Origin: CBDCFT01 sp965216365
GTDB lineage: Bacteria; Pseudomonadota; Gammaproteobacteria; Arenicellales; CBDCFT01
Direction: 5' to 3'
NCBI GenBank assembly: GCA_965216365.1
Contig: CBDCFT010000015.1
Location: forward strand, 1-64,000
DNA length: 64,000 bases
This document shows positions 26,351 to 36,590 of the stretch, one piece after another. Numbering within the stretch: position 1 is the first letter of the stretch; each line of letters begins with the position of its first letter. The translations under genes were made by a program, and so were the position numbers. The notes beneath the pieces were generated by a model. The model was not told the origin of the DNA, ran no database searches, and saw only the letters and a program-made list of their open reading frames with translations.

Positions 26351-27181
26351 CTGCGCACTGTTTCTGATGCGCTGGCATGGGGTGAATCCCGACTGGCGAA
26401 CAATTCCGATACCGCCGCACTCGATGCACGTGTGCTATTGCGGCATTTTTTTGCACTCAGCGATGCTGAACTCATCACTAAAGACAAAAAAGTGTTAGAC
26501 GAAGATAAGTGGCGCGAGTTTGAACACGCTATACAACAACGGTGCGCCGGAACACCGGTCGCCTATATCACCAGCTATCGCGAATTCTGGTCAATGGAAT
26601 TGCTGGTAACACCGGATGTTTTAGTTCCACGGCCTGAAACGGAGTTGTTGGTCGAATTGGTGTTAGAAAAGATCAACCCAGATGCCAAGGCACTTGTCGC
26701 TGACCTCGGCACGGGCAGCGGCGCGATTGCATTGGCGATAGCCAGTGAAAGGCCACGTGCCCGAATCATTGCAACAGACAACATCACAAGCAGCGCTTAC
26801 CGTCGCACGAAAAAATGCGCAACACTTGAACGTCAATAATATCGAGTTTCGCGAAGGTAAATGGTTAAATGCTATCGATGTCGACCAGCTTGATCTTATC
26901 GTGACTAATCCGCCTTACGTTCGATCAGACGACCCGCATTTAAATCAGGGTGACGTTCGCTACGAACCAAAAATGCGCTGGTAAGTGGTACGGATGGTCT
27001 GGATGCTGTCCGCGAAATCGCCGGCCAATCGCCAAGTTATTTAAAAAGCAACGGTTTTCTTATCATTGAACACGGCAGCGAACAGGCAGACCAGACCGTG
27101 CGTGAAATACTGGCAACACAAGGCTTTAAAAATCCAAACACGCGCAAAACGATTTGGCAGGTTTACCGCGAGCCAGCATAG
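26351..27181 (+). pseudogene. prmC: Release-factor glutamine methyltransferase PrmC, two compensating frame breaks
   Basis: It methylates the GGQ glutamine of RF1 and RF2. Visible parts are an N-terminal helical domain (DARVLLRHFFALSDAELITK), PRPETELLVELVL, the SAM motif VADLGTGSGAIALAIA and the catalytic NPPYV. The frame shifts near 26783 (one extra base after IIATD) and back near 26965-26970 (an A5 run where A6 restores RYEPKNALVSGTDGL). The total span is a multiple of three. The start is probably CTG at 26351, two bases after prfA, since the frame is open from there; no ATG is present. Two compensating errors in an important gene point to consensus mistakes. Confidence 0.85.
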
Positions 27182-27295
27182 CGCAAATCGGCTAACCCGA
27201 TTTTACCTCCAGTGAATTCAAATTTGACCTGAATCAAGGTCCGGTCTTGCCTTTCAACGTTTAATGCAGACAAACGTCACCAGGTCACAACAGCC

Positions 27296-27763
27296 ATGCC
27301 GGTTAAAAAGCTGCAACAATTTCTCAATGACAACCATGTTAAATACATCACGGTAAATCACTCACCCGCTTATACTGCACGCGAAGTCGCGGGTTCGGTT
27401 TTTCTACCTCGGCGTGATTTCGCCAAAGTCATTATGGTTAAAATCGATGGCCGCATGGCGATGGCCGTGTTGCCCGCATCGCGTCGCATTGACATGGATA
27501 AGCTGTGCGAAGCTGCCGGTGCAACCCGTGTCGAAATAGCCGAAGAGGACGAGTTTAAATCACTTTTCCCGGCATGCGAAACCGGCGCCATGCCGCCTTT
27601 TGGTAATCTGTATGACATGGATGTCTGGGTGGATAATTTGTTAGTTGAGGATGACGACATATTTTTTAACGCGGGGACGCACACCCAGCTAATGCAAATG
27701 GCTTTCGAGGACTATCGGGAATTGGTGAAACCCAACACCGCTGACTTCGCTGTTAAAGAATAG
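27296..27763 (+). CDS. YbaK-family aminoacyl-tRNA deacylase
   Basis: A 155-residue single-domain protein of the YbaK/ProX editing family, which hydrolyses mischarged tRNAs. Motifs are VNHSPAYTAREVA, the conserved KVIMVKIDGRMAMAVLPASRRID and TGAMPPFG near the C-terminal third. Which tRNA it edits cannot be read from the sequence. It is convergent with the GNAT gene. Confidence 0.88.
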   Translation: MPVKKLQQFLNDNHVKYITVNHSPAYTAREVAGSVFLPRRDFAKVIMVKIDGRMAMAVLPASRRIDMDKLCEAAGATRVEIAEEDEFKSLFPACETGAMPPFGNLYDMDVWVDNLLVEDDDIFFNAGTHTQLMQMAFEDYRELVKPNTADFAVKE

Positions 27764-27782
27764 CGGCTGGTATGAATACGCG

Positions 27783-28264
27783 TTAACTTAAGTTTTTCTC
27801 CAATACGATTTCGCGCGGCTTAAACCCGAGGCTTTGATACAAACGATGTGCGCCGTCATTCACTCCTAAAACACCGATACGAAGCCATTGCGCTCCGTTT
27901 TCGCGCACGAATCTCTCGGCTTCAGCCAGTAATTGTTTGCCAACGCCTTTACCACGTTGTGTTTCTGACACGAAAATATCGGAGATATAGGCGTATTCGT
28001 AGTTGTATTCGTCCGGCTCGTCATTGGTTACTTTAGCGTTGACCGCGACGTAACCCACTACCGTGCTATCCAGTTGCGCAACAAAAATACACGCGTAAGG
28101 TTTACCGCATAAGCAAGCATGTCCGACAGATAACGATCAGCGATTTCTTCGCCGGGTGACATCCGTTCATCGAGGTTACGTTCATACTCTTGAATCTCAA
28201 CCACGCATTGTCTGAGTGCTGCTTTGTCGCTATCCCGGTAAGGTCTGATTATGGCCGGGTCCAT
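27783..28264 (-). pseudogene. GNAT-family N-acetyltransferase, frameshifted
   Basis: A protein of about 160 residues in two frames. The N-terminal part (IIRPYRDSDKAALRQCVVEI) starts at ATG 28264. The C-terminal part contains the acetyl-CoA-binding motif (SETQRGKGVGKQLLAEAERF, with GKGVGK) and the GVNDGAHRLYQSLGF end. The frame changes around 28090-28115, near GCACIFVAQLDSTVVGYVA. One indel restores it. The substrate is unknown. Confidence 0.83.
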
Positions 28265-28268
28265 ATGA

Positions 28269-29036
28269 TCAAATCAAAAACTCTGCGACTGCCGGGGCGT
28301 GATCTGACGGACGTTCCCAACCGCGTGGTTCAGTGTCGATAGAACTGTGGGAGCATTGTTTATACAAATCGGCGCTCGCGAGAATATGGTCGATACGCAA
28401 GCCCCGGTTACGTGCATATCCGGCGGCGCGATAATCCCACCACGAGAAAACTTCGGCGTCCTGGTCAAATTTCTGGAACGTGTCATGAAATCCATACCCC
28501 AGGAGTTCGACGAATTTCGAGCGCTCAGCATCGCTGCACAAGACCTGGCCGCGCCACAACTCTGGGTCGTGCACATCCTGATCGCGCGGCGCGATGTTAA
28601 AGTCGCCAACAATGAGCATGTTTGGGAAAAGTGCCAGTTGGCTTTTGGCGAATGCGATCATCGCATCGAGCCAACGTAGTTTGTATTCGAATTTATCCGA
28701 ACCTACAGCCTGGCCATTGGGTACGTAGATATTGAGTACGCGGACATCACCGACAGTGACACACAATACGCGCTTTTGCGGATCGTCGAACGCCGGAAAC
28801 TCGGTGACGACATCTTGCGGTTTTGATTTACTGAGTATGGCGACGCCGTTATACGTCTTTTGCCCGCTGTAGGCGGTGTGAAAACCAAGCGCCTCGATTT
28901 CCGCATGCGGAAAGTTTTCGTCCGTCAGTTTTGTTTCCTGCAAACAAACAATATCGGGTTGTTGCGCACCGACCCATTGCGCAACCTGGGGCAAACGTAC
29001 ACGAAGGGAATTTACATTCCAGCTCGCGATTTTCAA
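28269..29036 (-). CDS. xthA: Exodeoxyribonuclease III
   Basis: A 255-residue AP endonuclease/3'-exonuclease for base-excision repair. Motifs are IASWNVNSLRVRL, DIVCLQETKL (metal-binding Glu), IVGDFNIAP and the C-terminal SDHAPAVAEF with the catalytic His. The length is close to the family norm. It shares direction and close spacing with the GNAT gene downstream. Confidence 0.95.
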   Translation of the reverse strand: MKIASWNVNSLRVRLPQVAQWVGAQQPDIVCLQETKLTDENFPHAEIEALGFHTAYSGQKTYNGVAILSKSKPQDVVTEFPAFDDPQKRVLCVTVGDVRVLNIYVPNGQAVGSDKFEYKLRWLDAMIAFAKSQLALFPNMLIVGDFNIAPRDQDVHDPELWRGQVLCSDAERSKFVELLGYGFHDTFQKFDQDAEVFSWWDYRAAGYARNRGLRIDHILASADLYKQCSHSSIDTEPRGWERPSDHAPAVAEFLI

Positions 29037-29051
29037 CGTGTAACGTTCAGA

Positions 29052-29663
29052 TCAATTTTGTGTCGATGATTCCTCTTCATCAATTGCAGAAAAATCAATT
29101 TCCACGCCTTGATCGTTGGTCTGTTCTTGTGCGCTCGCATCAACCTGCTCACTATCATCAGCCTGGTCCTGTGCTGTTTCACCACCCATTGGATAACCTG
29201 CGTCCACCAACGCCTGATCGATGGACGATTTGCTGTAACCGGTTATCACATTTTCACCGATTGAAAGTGTCGGCACCTGTAATGCACCGGTTTTTGCCTT
29301 GAGTTCCTCCTGCACTGCGATATCTTCGGCTGCGTCTTTTTCCGCGTAAGGCACGCCTTGCTTGTCCAGGTGCAAACGAATCAAGTCGCACGAATCACAT
29401 GTTGCAACGCTATAGAGCGTAATCGGCGCGGAATCCGACGCCGCTTGCATCAATTCACCGTAATCACCGCCCTCTGTCGCCGCACCGCGAAGCGTTTTCT
29501 CTTCGTACTCCACTTCATCGGGGGGTGGTGTATCCTGATACGACACATTGCCGTTTTCATCCACCCATTTATACAACTTGGCAGCGGACGCAATGTTTGT
29601 TGCGCCAAACGCCAACAGGATTAAACTCAAGCCAGCGATCAGCCTGGTCAACAATCTATTCAT
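29052..29663 (-). CDS. Exported DUF4124-glutaredoxin fusion protein
   Basis: From ATG 29663 the protein has 203 residues, a signal peptide ending in NIASA, a DUF4124 stretch (KLYKWVDENGNVSYQDTPPP) and a glutaredoxin domain. The domain shows TLYSVATCDSC (CDSC active site), the cis-Pro region QVPTLSIG, and NVITGYSKSSIDQAL. The acidic C-terminal tail is low complexity. Its exported location suggests thiol-disulfide work in the periplasm. Two upstream in-frame ATGs exist (29720, 29678) but would bury the signal sequence. Confidence 0.83.
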   Translation of the reverse strand: MNRLLTRLIAGLSLILLAFGATNIASAAKLYKWVDENGNVSYQDTPPPDEVEYEEKTLRGAATEGGDYGELMQAASDSAPITLYSVATCDSCDLIRLHLDKQGVPYAEKDAAEDIAVQEELKAKTGALQVPTLSIGENVITGYSKSSIDQALVDAGYPMGGETAQDQADDSEQVDASAQEQTNDQGVEIDFSAIDEEESSTQN

Positions 29664-29772
29664 TTCCGTTTTCCTCATCGAATAAGTCCCCATGTCTAAC
29701 AGTTTCAAAACATAACCCAAGTTTGTACCGATTATACTACGCCCAGGAAAATATACTCAGGCGGCCAACCCG

Positions 29773-31813
29773 CTAGTGCCGTAACAACGCATCCACCGTC
29801 GGTTCACGCCCCTGGAATGCAACAAACAGCTCCATTGGCTCTTGTGAACCGCCTTTTTCAAGAATATTACCCAGAAATGAGCGGCCCGTTTCCGCATTGA
29901 AAATACCGTCTTCCTCGAATTTGCTGAATGCATCCGCCGACAACACTTCCGCCCACTTGTAGCTGTAATACCCGGCTGCATAACCACCGGCAAAAATGTG
30001 CGAAAAAGAATGCTGGAAGCGATTGAACGCCGGTGGCTTGACCACAGCCACTTCGTCGCGCACCGAATCCAACAATTGTTGAATACTTGTTTCACCATCC
30101 GCATCGAAGTTGCCGTACAGACGCAAATCGAAAATCGAAAATTCAAGTTGCCGCACCATTTGCATGGCCGCCTGAAAATTCTTTGCCGCGCGCATCTTTG
30201 TCAGTAACTCATCCGGCAGGGGTTCGCCGGTATCAACATGGCCGGAGATAATATCCAGCGCCTCGCGCTCCCAGCACCAGTTCTCCAGAAACTGACTGGG
30301 CAATTCCACCGCGTCCCACGCCACACCGCTGATACCGGCTACGCTGACGTAATCAACACGGGTCAACATATGATGCAAGCCGTGACCGAACTCATGAAAT
30401 AACGTTGTTACCTCATCATGCGTCAGTAACGCCGGTTTATCACCCACCGGTGGTGTGAAGTTGCAGGTCAAAAACGCAACCGGGGTTTGCAGTTTATTGT
30501 CGCTAAGGCGTTTACGGCTGATGCAGTCCGCCATCCAAGCACCACCGCGTTTATGCGGCCGCGCATACAAATCGACATAAAACTGACCACGTAACGCGCC
30601 CGACTCATCGGTAATACTGAAGAACTGCACATCATCGTGCCATTGCTGAACATCGCTCGCCTCGTTGACACGGATACCAAACAACCGGCCGACGACATCG
30701 AACATACCCTGCAATACTTTGTCGACCGGAAAGTACGGCCGCACATCTTCCTGGGTAAAGTCATAACGCTGCTGGCGCAGTTTTTCCGAATAGTAGGCCA
30801 GATCCCACGCTTCAATCGTGTCAGCGCCGAATTTATCTTTAGCGAAAGTACGCAGTTCGGCGATCTCTTTTTCCGCCGCCGCTTTGGATTTAGATACCAG
30901 TTCCAGCAAAAACGCTTCGGCCTGTTGCGCATCGCGCGCCATCTTGGTCGCCATGGAATATTCGGCATAATTTTTGAAACCCACCAACGCCGCCTGTTCT
31001 TTGCGCAAACGCAATATCTGCAACATTAAATCGCTGTTATCCCATTGACCCGCATGCGGACCCTGGTCACTGGCTCGCGTGGTATACGCCTCGTAAAACT
31101 CGCGCCGTGCCTGGGCGTCATCGGCATAGGTCATAAACGGAATAAAAGACGGTGTATGCAGGGTAAATTTCCAGCCCGGTAAATCGTCCCGCTCAGCGCT
31201 TTGGCGGGCTACGGCCAACGCCGATTCCGGTAAACCTGCCAGTTTTTTCTCATCGGTTACATGCATGGACCAGGCATTGGTCGCATCCAGTAAATTCTGT
31301 TCGAATTGGTTGGTCAACCGTGTGAGTTCCTGGCTGATCGCCTTGAAGCGTTCTTTCGCCCCGGCCTCAAGATCGACACCGGATAAACGAAAGTCACGTA
31401 ATGCATTCTCGATGATTTTCTTCTGCGCCTGTTCAAGCGTGGCGAATTCGGCGCCTGTCAGCGACGCTTTGATAACCATCGAACAAGCGTTTATCCTGGC
31501 TGACTTCAGTGCTGTAGTCACTCAGTTTGGGTAAACAGGCTTCGTATGCCTCGCGCATGGCATCGCTATCCATTACCGCATGCAGATGTGAAACTGGCGA
31601 CCAGAACCGATCAAGATGCTCGTCCGTATCTTCGATGGGTTGAATAAACGATTCCCAGGTTGCTGCCCGTCCGTTTGCTACAACTTCTTCGATATGCGCT
31701 CGGCTTAGCGCCAGCAATTCATCCAAACCGACCTCGATTTGATCAGGTGTAATATCTTCAAACCGGGGCAGACCGGAAAAATCGAGCAGGGGATTGTCGG
31801 ATAAGTGGTTCAT
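29773..31813 (-). pseudogene. prlC: Oligopeptidase A (M3 family), frameshifted near the N-terminus
   Basis: A zinc metallopeptidase of about 680 residues that degrades signal peptides and other short peptides in the cytoplasm. The zinc site HEFGHGLHH is present, with typical flanks (TTLFHEFGHGLHHMLT) and the C-terminal FAGGYAAGYYSYKWAEVLSADAF. The N-terminal 120 residues, from ATG 31813 (MNHLSDNPLLDFSGLPRFED), lie in another frame; the switch is near 31455-31470. Everything else is intact, so one base error is the likely cause. Confidence 0.9.
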
Positions 31814-31906
31814 TCCATTGCACAACGGGTTTCTTGCGGGCGCGTACTGTAGCACGTATTCTTGTTGCCTAATCATTCCTGAAAAGCTTATTCACATTTT
31901 CTTACA

Positions 31907-33256
31907 ATGACTCATTTTGATTATCTGGTAATTGGCGGCGGCAGTGGCGGTATCGCATCGGCAAGACGCGCGGCCTCTCACGGTGCGAAAACCGCCATCA
32001 TTGAAAACAGGCGGCTTGGCGGCACCTGTGTCAATGTCGGTTGTGTGCCCAAAAAAGTCATGTGGACAACTTCGCACATCGCCGAGATTTTGAGCGATGC
32101 ACCGGATTACGGATTTGATGTCACTCACAACGGCTTCAATTGGTCGACGATTAAACACAGCCGCGATGCTTACGTGGCACGCCTGAATGATATTTATCGG
32201 CGTAATCTTGACGTGTCCGGCGTAACGGAAATAAACGACACGGGCCGGTTCATTGATGCGGGTACTATAGAGGTAAACGATACCGAATACACTGCCGACC
32301 ATATTCTTATCGCCACCGGTGGACGACCTATGGTGCCGGACGTGGATGGCGCGGAACTGGGTATTGATAGCGACGGCTTTTTTGAACTGGAACAACAACC
32401 GAAAAAAGTCGCTATCGTTGGCGCCGGTTATATCGCGACGGAGTTTGCCGGTGTGCTGAACGGCCTGGGCAGCGATGTCACCATGATTCTGCGTAAGGAT
32501 CGATTGCTGCGCGAATTCGATGCGAGCCTGCGCGAAACCGTCATGGATGAAATGCAATCCGCTGGCGTTAATATTCTCACACAGCGGCAGATACAAAAAA
32601 TTGAACGCGAATCGAACGGCACGCTTAGCGTGATCGAAAGCAATGGCGAAACCATGGGCGGGTTCGATTGCCTGATCTGGGCAATCGGCCGAGAACCCTT
32701 GCTCGATCAACTCGAACTGGCACAAGCCAATGTCGAAGTTGACCGGCGTGGCTTTATAACCACCGATGAATTCCAAAATACCAGCGTTGAAGGGATCTAC
32801 GCGGTCGGTGACGTCACCGGACGCACGGCATTAACACCGGTTGCCATCGCCGCCGGCCGGCGTCTGGCGGATCGCTTGTTCAACAACCAACCCCATGCGC
32901 GGTTGGAATACGAAAACATTCCGAGCGTGGTGTTCAGCCATCCACCCCTTGGCACAATAGGTTTAACCGAAGACGAAGCCTGCGCAGAATATGGACATGA
33001 CGCGGTTAAAGTTTACCAAAGCCGTTTTACCAACATGTATTACGCGGTCACCGCACGCAAATCACCGACCGTGGTGAAATTGGTCACCGTCGGTTCGCGG
33101 GAGAAAATCGTCGGCTGTCATATTGTCGGCGATTCCGCCGACGAGATTATTCAGGGCTTTGCCGTCGCTGTTAAAATGGGTGCCACCAAAAAAGACTTTG
33201 ACAACACCGTCGCCATTCATCCGACTGCGGCGGAAGAGTTGGTAACTCTGCAATAG
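31907..33256 (+). CDS. gor: Glutathione-disulfide reductase
   Basis: A 449-residue FAD enzyme that reduces GSSG with NADPH. It shows the FAD-binding GGGSGGIASARRAA, the redox pair in GGTCVNVGCVPKK (Cys41, Cys46), a NADPH-domain GAGYIATEFAGVL followed by Arg-rich LRKDRLLREFD, and the C-terminal HPTAAEE with the catalytic His438-Glu443. The full family length is present. Confidence 0.96.
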   Translation: MTHFDYLVIGGGSGGIASARRAASHGAKTAIIENRRLGGTCVNVGCVPKKVMWTTSHIAEILSDAPDYGFDVTHNGFNWSTIKHSRDAYVARLNDIYRRNLDVSGVTEINDTGRFIDAGTIEVNDTEYTADHILIATGGRPMVPDVDGAELGIDSDGFFELEQQPKKVAIVGAGYIATEFAGVLNGLGSDVTMILRKDRLLREFDASLRETVMDEMQSAGVNILTQRQIQKIERESNGTLSVIESNGETMGGFDCLIWAIGREPLLDQLELAQANVEVDRRGFITTDEFQNTSVEGIYAVGDVTGRTALTPVAIAAGRRLADRLFNNQPHARLEYENIPSVVFSHPPLGTIGLTEDEACAEYGHDAVKVYQSRFTNMYYAVTARKSPTVVKLVTVGSREKIVGCHIVGDSADEIIQGFAVAVKMGATKKDFDNTVAIHPTAAEELVTLQ

Positions 33257-33308
33257 CAAATACAACCTTGTTTCACTAATCGGAATCGCTTTTTGTTCGT
33301 TCGATTGT

Positions 33309-35045
33309 TTAAACCGGCGTAACAGACAGTTTGGTTTTGCCGGTCGTGCGGGCCAGCCACTTGAAAAAATAAGCACGCGGGATATCGGTTCCGGTCACTA
33401 TAAAGTGCAGGGTATATGGATTATTCAGCGTGGCCAACAATAGCCTCTCACTTTGTTCGGTACCGCAAAACAGGATTTCATCGCCGTGACAAAGGTCTTG
33501 CGCATCTGCCGGCAACATCATCAAATCGTCATCGCGTTGCAGCATCAGCGGCACACAGGACAACAAATTTTGCCGGTCGTGCGGGTCTTTCAACAAATCA
33601 CCGAGACGCAAAGCCCTGCCCGTTGCCAGAAATTCACTTACCGCGCCGGCTTCGGTTTCACACAAGTTTACCCGCCACAAATGCGGTGCTTGTTCGCCAA
33701 CCGCGGTTCGTAGACGTTCAATGAGTTGTTGTGTTTGTCGTGGTTCTTGTTCGCGCAGATGATCGATCAGTGTTTGTATCAACGGCGAAATCAGAAACTT
33801 TAATATACGCCGGGCGGTGGTGAGACTGGACTGCAAGGTCAGATCGGCACGGGCTGCATCGAATGCCAACTGATTTTCGTGGTTATCCTGGCGCGCGATA
33901 ATGAATACGTCCGGGTTTAATGCCCGGACGCTCATGATAATACTGAGATTGTCCGAGTCATGATCGGTACCCGCGACGACGCCGGCAACATTCTCGATGC
34001 CCGCTTCCTTCAGCGTCTCGCGCCCAGCATAGCCGTGTATGATGTGTTCGGAATTGCTATTCTCGTCAGCCTCCGGATCGATGATGACGGTGTTGATGGA
34101 CTGATCCACCATATACCTATGAAACCAGTGTCCCATGCGGCCATAGCCACAAAGTATCCAATCGCCGTGCGGAATCTGTACTGGATTTCCCAATTCGACC
34201 CCATGCGCCCGGACTAACCAACTATTCAGGTTATGCAACGGTGGCGTCGTGATTGCCATGCTGAGCAGTTGGGCGAAAATTTCGAACGGGTCGATGACGG
34301 TGACGCCACCCAATGCTTTTAGATGCTCCTGATGCCGTGCCGATGTCGACCGGCATATGACCCGAACAGCAGGATTCAGGAACTTGGTCATGACCGCGAT
34401 TTTCAGATTGATATCCTCATCGTTGTTGAGAATAACCACGGCCCTGCAATAGGGATGTTGCACACCGGCATCGACCAGATGTTTGGGAACGCTGGCATCG
34501 GCGCACAGGCCCGGCATTTTTACCCGGTAATCGCGCAGCGCCAATGCCTTGATGCGTTCAGGATCGCTGTCGACAATCACCGCGCCAAGATAGTGATCGC
34601 TCAGTCCGCGCGCCAGCAAACTCCCGGTGTCGCCAAAACCGCAGATGATAAAGAATGGCTCCGATATTCGTCGTACCGTTCGTGCAAAACGGTGTTCGGC
34701 GACCGCCTGAAGAAAATGCGGATTCTGCAACAAGCGGATGGCCGACCCAATGGCATACAACCAAGCGATGACCCCTATATACAGACACAAAATGGCCCAC
34801 AATCGTTGTTCGTCGGTAAACTCGGTCGGTATCTCACCAAAACCGGTGGTGGTCGCGGTGTATGTGAAAAAATAAAACGCATGGAACAAACTCATGTACT
34901 CGGTATTGCCATCCACGTCCCGACCCGGGATCAAAGCCATACCGATAATACCCACCGCATACACGATAACCAGGGCGAAAAATGGCTTGCGCATGTAGCG
35001 CAACACCACCATGCTCACCCGGTCGAGTTCTGAGGTAGTCGCCAT
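33309..35045 (-). CDS. Potassium channel with two RCK/TrkA-N domains
   Basis: A 578-residue protein from ATG 35045; upstream codons in frame overlap the preceding gene and look non-coding. It has two membrane helices flanking a pore loop with TATTTGFGEIP (GFG filter). Two Rossmann-type RCK domains follow: IICGFGDTGSLLARGL with VDSDPER, and ILCGYGRMGHWFHRYM with IDPEADEN. It should form a ligand-gated K+ channel. It is coupled to the DUF6394 gene (five-base gap). Confidence 0.9.
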   Translation of the reverse strand: MATTSELDRVSMVVLRYMRKPFFALVIVYAVGIIGMALIPGRDVDGNTEYMSLFHAFYFFTYTATTTGFGEIPTEFTDEQRLWAILCLYIGVIAWLYAIGSAIRLLQNPHFLQAVAEHRFARTVRRISEPFFIICGFGDTGSLLARGLSDHYLGAVIVDSDPERIKALALRDYRVKMPGLCADASVPKHLVDAGVQHPYCRAVVILNNDEDINLKIAVMTKFLNPAVRVICRSTSARHQEHLKALGGVTVIDPFEIFAQLLSMAITTPPLHNLNSWLVRAHGVELGNPVQIPHGDWILCGYGRMGHWFHRYMVDQSINTVIIDPEADENSNSEHIIHGYAGRETLKEAGIENVAGVVAGTDHDSDNLSIIMSVRALNPDVFIIARQDNHENQLAFDAARADLTLQSSLTTARRILKFLISPLIQTLIDHLREQEPRQTQQLIERLRTAVGEQAPHLWRVNLCETEAGAVSEFLATGRALRLGDLLKDPHDRQNLLSCVPLMLQRDDDLMMLPADAQDLCHGDEILFCGTEQSERLLLATLNNPYTLHFIVTGTDIPRAYFFKWLARTTGKTKLSVTPV

Positions 35046-35050
35046 CTTTG

Positions 35051-35434
35051 TTAACGACGTGACATCAGCGTATCGCCGATCAGAATTGCGGTGGAGACGA
35101 TATTGGCCACCAACGCGCCGCCGGCAAGAGATACGATACTGACCATTGCTTCGGGGCTTGGTCCTGATCCTGCGTCGCTGACCGCGACGATCCACACGAT
35201 ACGCGCTGTAATCAATAACAAATCGGCTACCAGACTCGCGGCCAACAACAGCGCTCCCACCTGCGTGCGATCACCCAGTTTCAAACCGGTCGCAATCAGG
35301 TTGACCAGAATAGCGATAGTAAGAACCCAAACATTATGGTGCCGGTAGTTGTCAATCTCCCCCATTACGAAGACAAAGTTTAGAGTCAACGCGAGGACTA
35401 TAAAGAAACCAAAAACTACCCGTTCCAGATTCAT
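35051..35434 (-). CDS. DUF6394 family membrane protein
   Basis: A 127-residue protein with four hydrophobic helices and the family pattern MNLERVVFGFF at the start, LVNLIATGLKLGDRTQVGA in the middle and ASLVADLLLI after. Members are often found next to K+ channel genes of the type downstream, suggesting a common role, perhaps as channel subunit or regulator. The biochemical function is unknown. Confidence 0.8.
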   Translation of the reverse strand: MNLERVVFGFFIVLALTLNFVFVMGEIDNYRHHNVWVLTIAILVNLIATGLKLGDRTQVGALLLAASLVADLLLITARIVWIVAVSDAGSGPSPEAMVSIVSLAGGALVANIVSTAILIGDTLMSRR

Positions 35435-35620
35435 GTTAAATCCCCTGATTGTTTATTCGTGGAATAGGATACTCTCGAATGAAAGGCGCGTCATCTCGAG
35501 GAAGGCCTCAAGTACCTACAACGTGATCCGTTTACATGCCGTTACACGCTTATGGTGATACGAGAAGCGCTCAACTTTCGGCGATCAGCCGTAAGTTTTC
35601 CATTGTCATCAGGCAGTCTT

Positions 35621-35690
35621 GTGGGAGCGACACCCGGTCGCGACAGACTTAGTCCGTTCCCGGATTTCGCTGCGCTTGATCCGAGCTACG
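35621..35690. repeat. Two dispersed palindromic repeat fragments
   Basis: GTGGGAGCGACACCCGGTCGCGAC (35621-35644) is a REP-type unit related to 18792-18815. CCCGGATTTCGCTGCGCTTGATCCGAGCTACG (35659-35690) is half of the type fully present at 41161-41229. The intergenic stretch 35435-35759 has no other feature besides the next gene's ribosome-binding site. Confidence 0.6.
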
Positions 35691-35759
35691 CTTGTTAAAA
35701 GCGATCAAAAATTGTTATAAACTTGGCTCGGTTTGCACCATAAAAGGAGGTACGACACC

Positions 35760-36500
35760 ATGCGCAAATACTTGTTACTAACGACGGCATTATTCCTACT
35801 CCAACCTTTGGCATATGCGGCTGGAGAAAACGTGAGTTATGAAGTTAACGGGCAACCCTATGAAGGCTATTTCACATCCCCATCGGACAACGCACCCCTG
35901 GTGCTTATTATTCACGATTGGGATGGGCTAACCGATTACGAAGTGAAACGCGCGGAGATGCTGGCGGAGATGGGCTATGCCGTGTTCGCGGCGGATTTGT
36001 TTGGCGCGGGTGTGCGGCCGACGGAAGTGGAAGATAAACGACAACACACGGGAGAACTGTATAAAGACCGGGAAAAGATGCGTGCGCTGATGAATGGTGC
36101 ATTGGCCGTGGCTGAAAGCAAGGGCGCGGATACCGGCAACGCGGTCGCCATGGGTTATTGTTTTGGTGGCGCGGCGGTATTGGAACTGGCCCGCTCCGGC
36201 GCGGACTTGAAAGGTTTTGCCACGTTTCACGGCGACTTGAAAACACCGGAGGGGCAAGACTATTCCAACGCCAAGGGCGAAGTGCTAGTCATGCATGGCA
36301 GCGCGGATACTGCGATCACCATGGAACAATTCGCGACACTCACCAATGAGCTGGAAAGCACCGGTATAAAACATCAAATGGTCACGTACAGCGGCGCACC
36401 GCATGCGTTCACGGTATTTGGCAGCGAGCGTTATCGTGAAGACGCCGACAAAAAATCCTGGGCGTTGTTTAGTGAGTTTTTAGCTGAAAAACTGAATTAA
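35760..36500 (+). CDS. Dienelactone hydrolase family protein, exported
   Basis: A 246-residue alpha/beta hydrolase. The ATG at 35760 has a strong GGAGG 9 bases upstream (35746-35750) and opens a signal peptide (residues 1-21, ending AYA). The catalytic triad of the family is visible: Cys in GYCFGGAA, Asp in HGSADTAI and His in APHAFTVFG. Most family members are cytoplasmic; secretion suggests action on an envelope or external ester or lactone. It is monocistronic, with a hairpin behind it. Confidence 0.88.
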   Translation: MRKYLLLTTALFLLQPLAYAAGENVSYEVNGQPYEGYFTSPSDNAPLVLIIHDWDGLTDYEVKRAEMLAEMGYAVFAADLFGAGVRPTEVEDKRQHTGELYKDREKMRALMNGALAVAESKGADTGNAVAMGYCFGGAAVLELARSGADLKGFATFHGDLKTPEGQDYSNAKGEVLVMHGSADTAITMEQFATLTNELESTGIKHQMVTYSGAPHAFTVFGSERYREDADKKSWALFSEFLAEKLN

Positions 36501-36524
36501 GCCGGGTAAAGATCTAAAACGATG

Positions 36525-36546
36525 CGACCCGGAATTGTCCGGGTCG
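36525..36546 (+). terminator. Hairpin after the dienelactone hydrolase
   Basis: A nine-base perfect stem, CGACCCGGA/TCCGGGTCG, with a 4-base loop lies 24 bases after the stop and is followed by TTATTACT. A weak but plausible intrinsic terminator. Confidence 0.6.
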
Positions 36547-36590
36547 TTATTACTAAACGGGCTTCCACATCCCTCCGGGTCACGGACCCG

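Noticed and set aside
31892..32776. 294-codon frame opposite gor
   Set aside because: Antisense shadow of the well-conserved glutathione reductase.
34323..35033. 236-codon frame opposite the potassium channel
   Set aside because: Antisense to a clear channel gene with conserved RCK motifs; no coding signal of its own.
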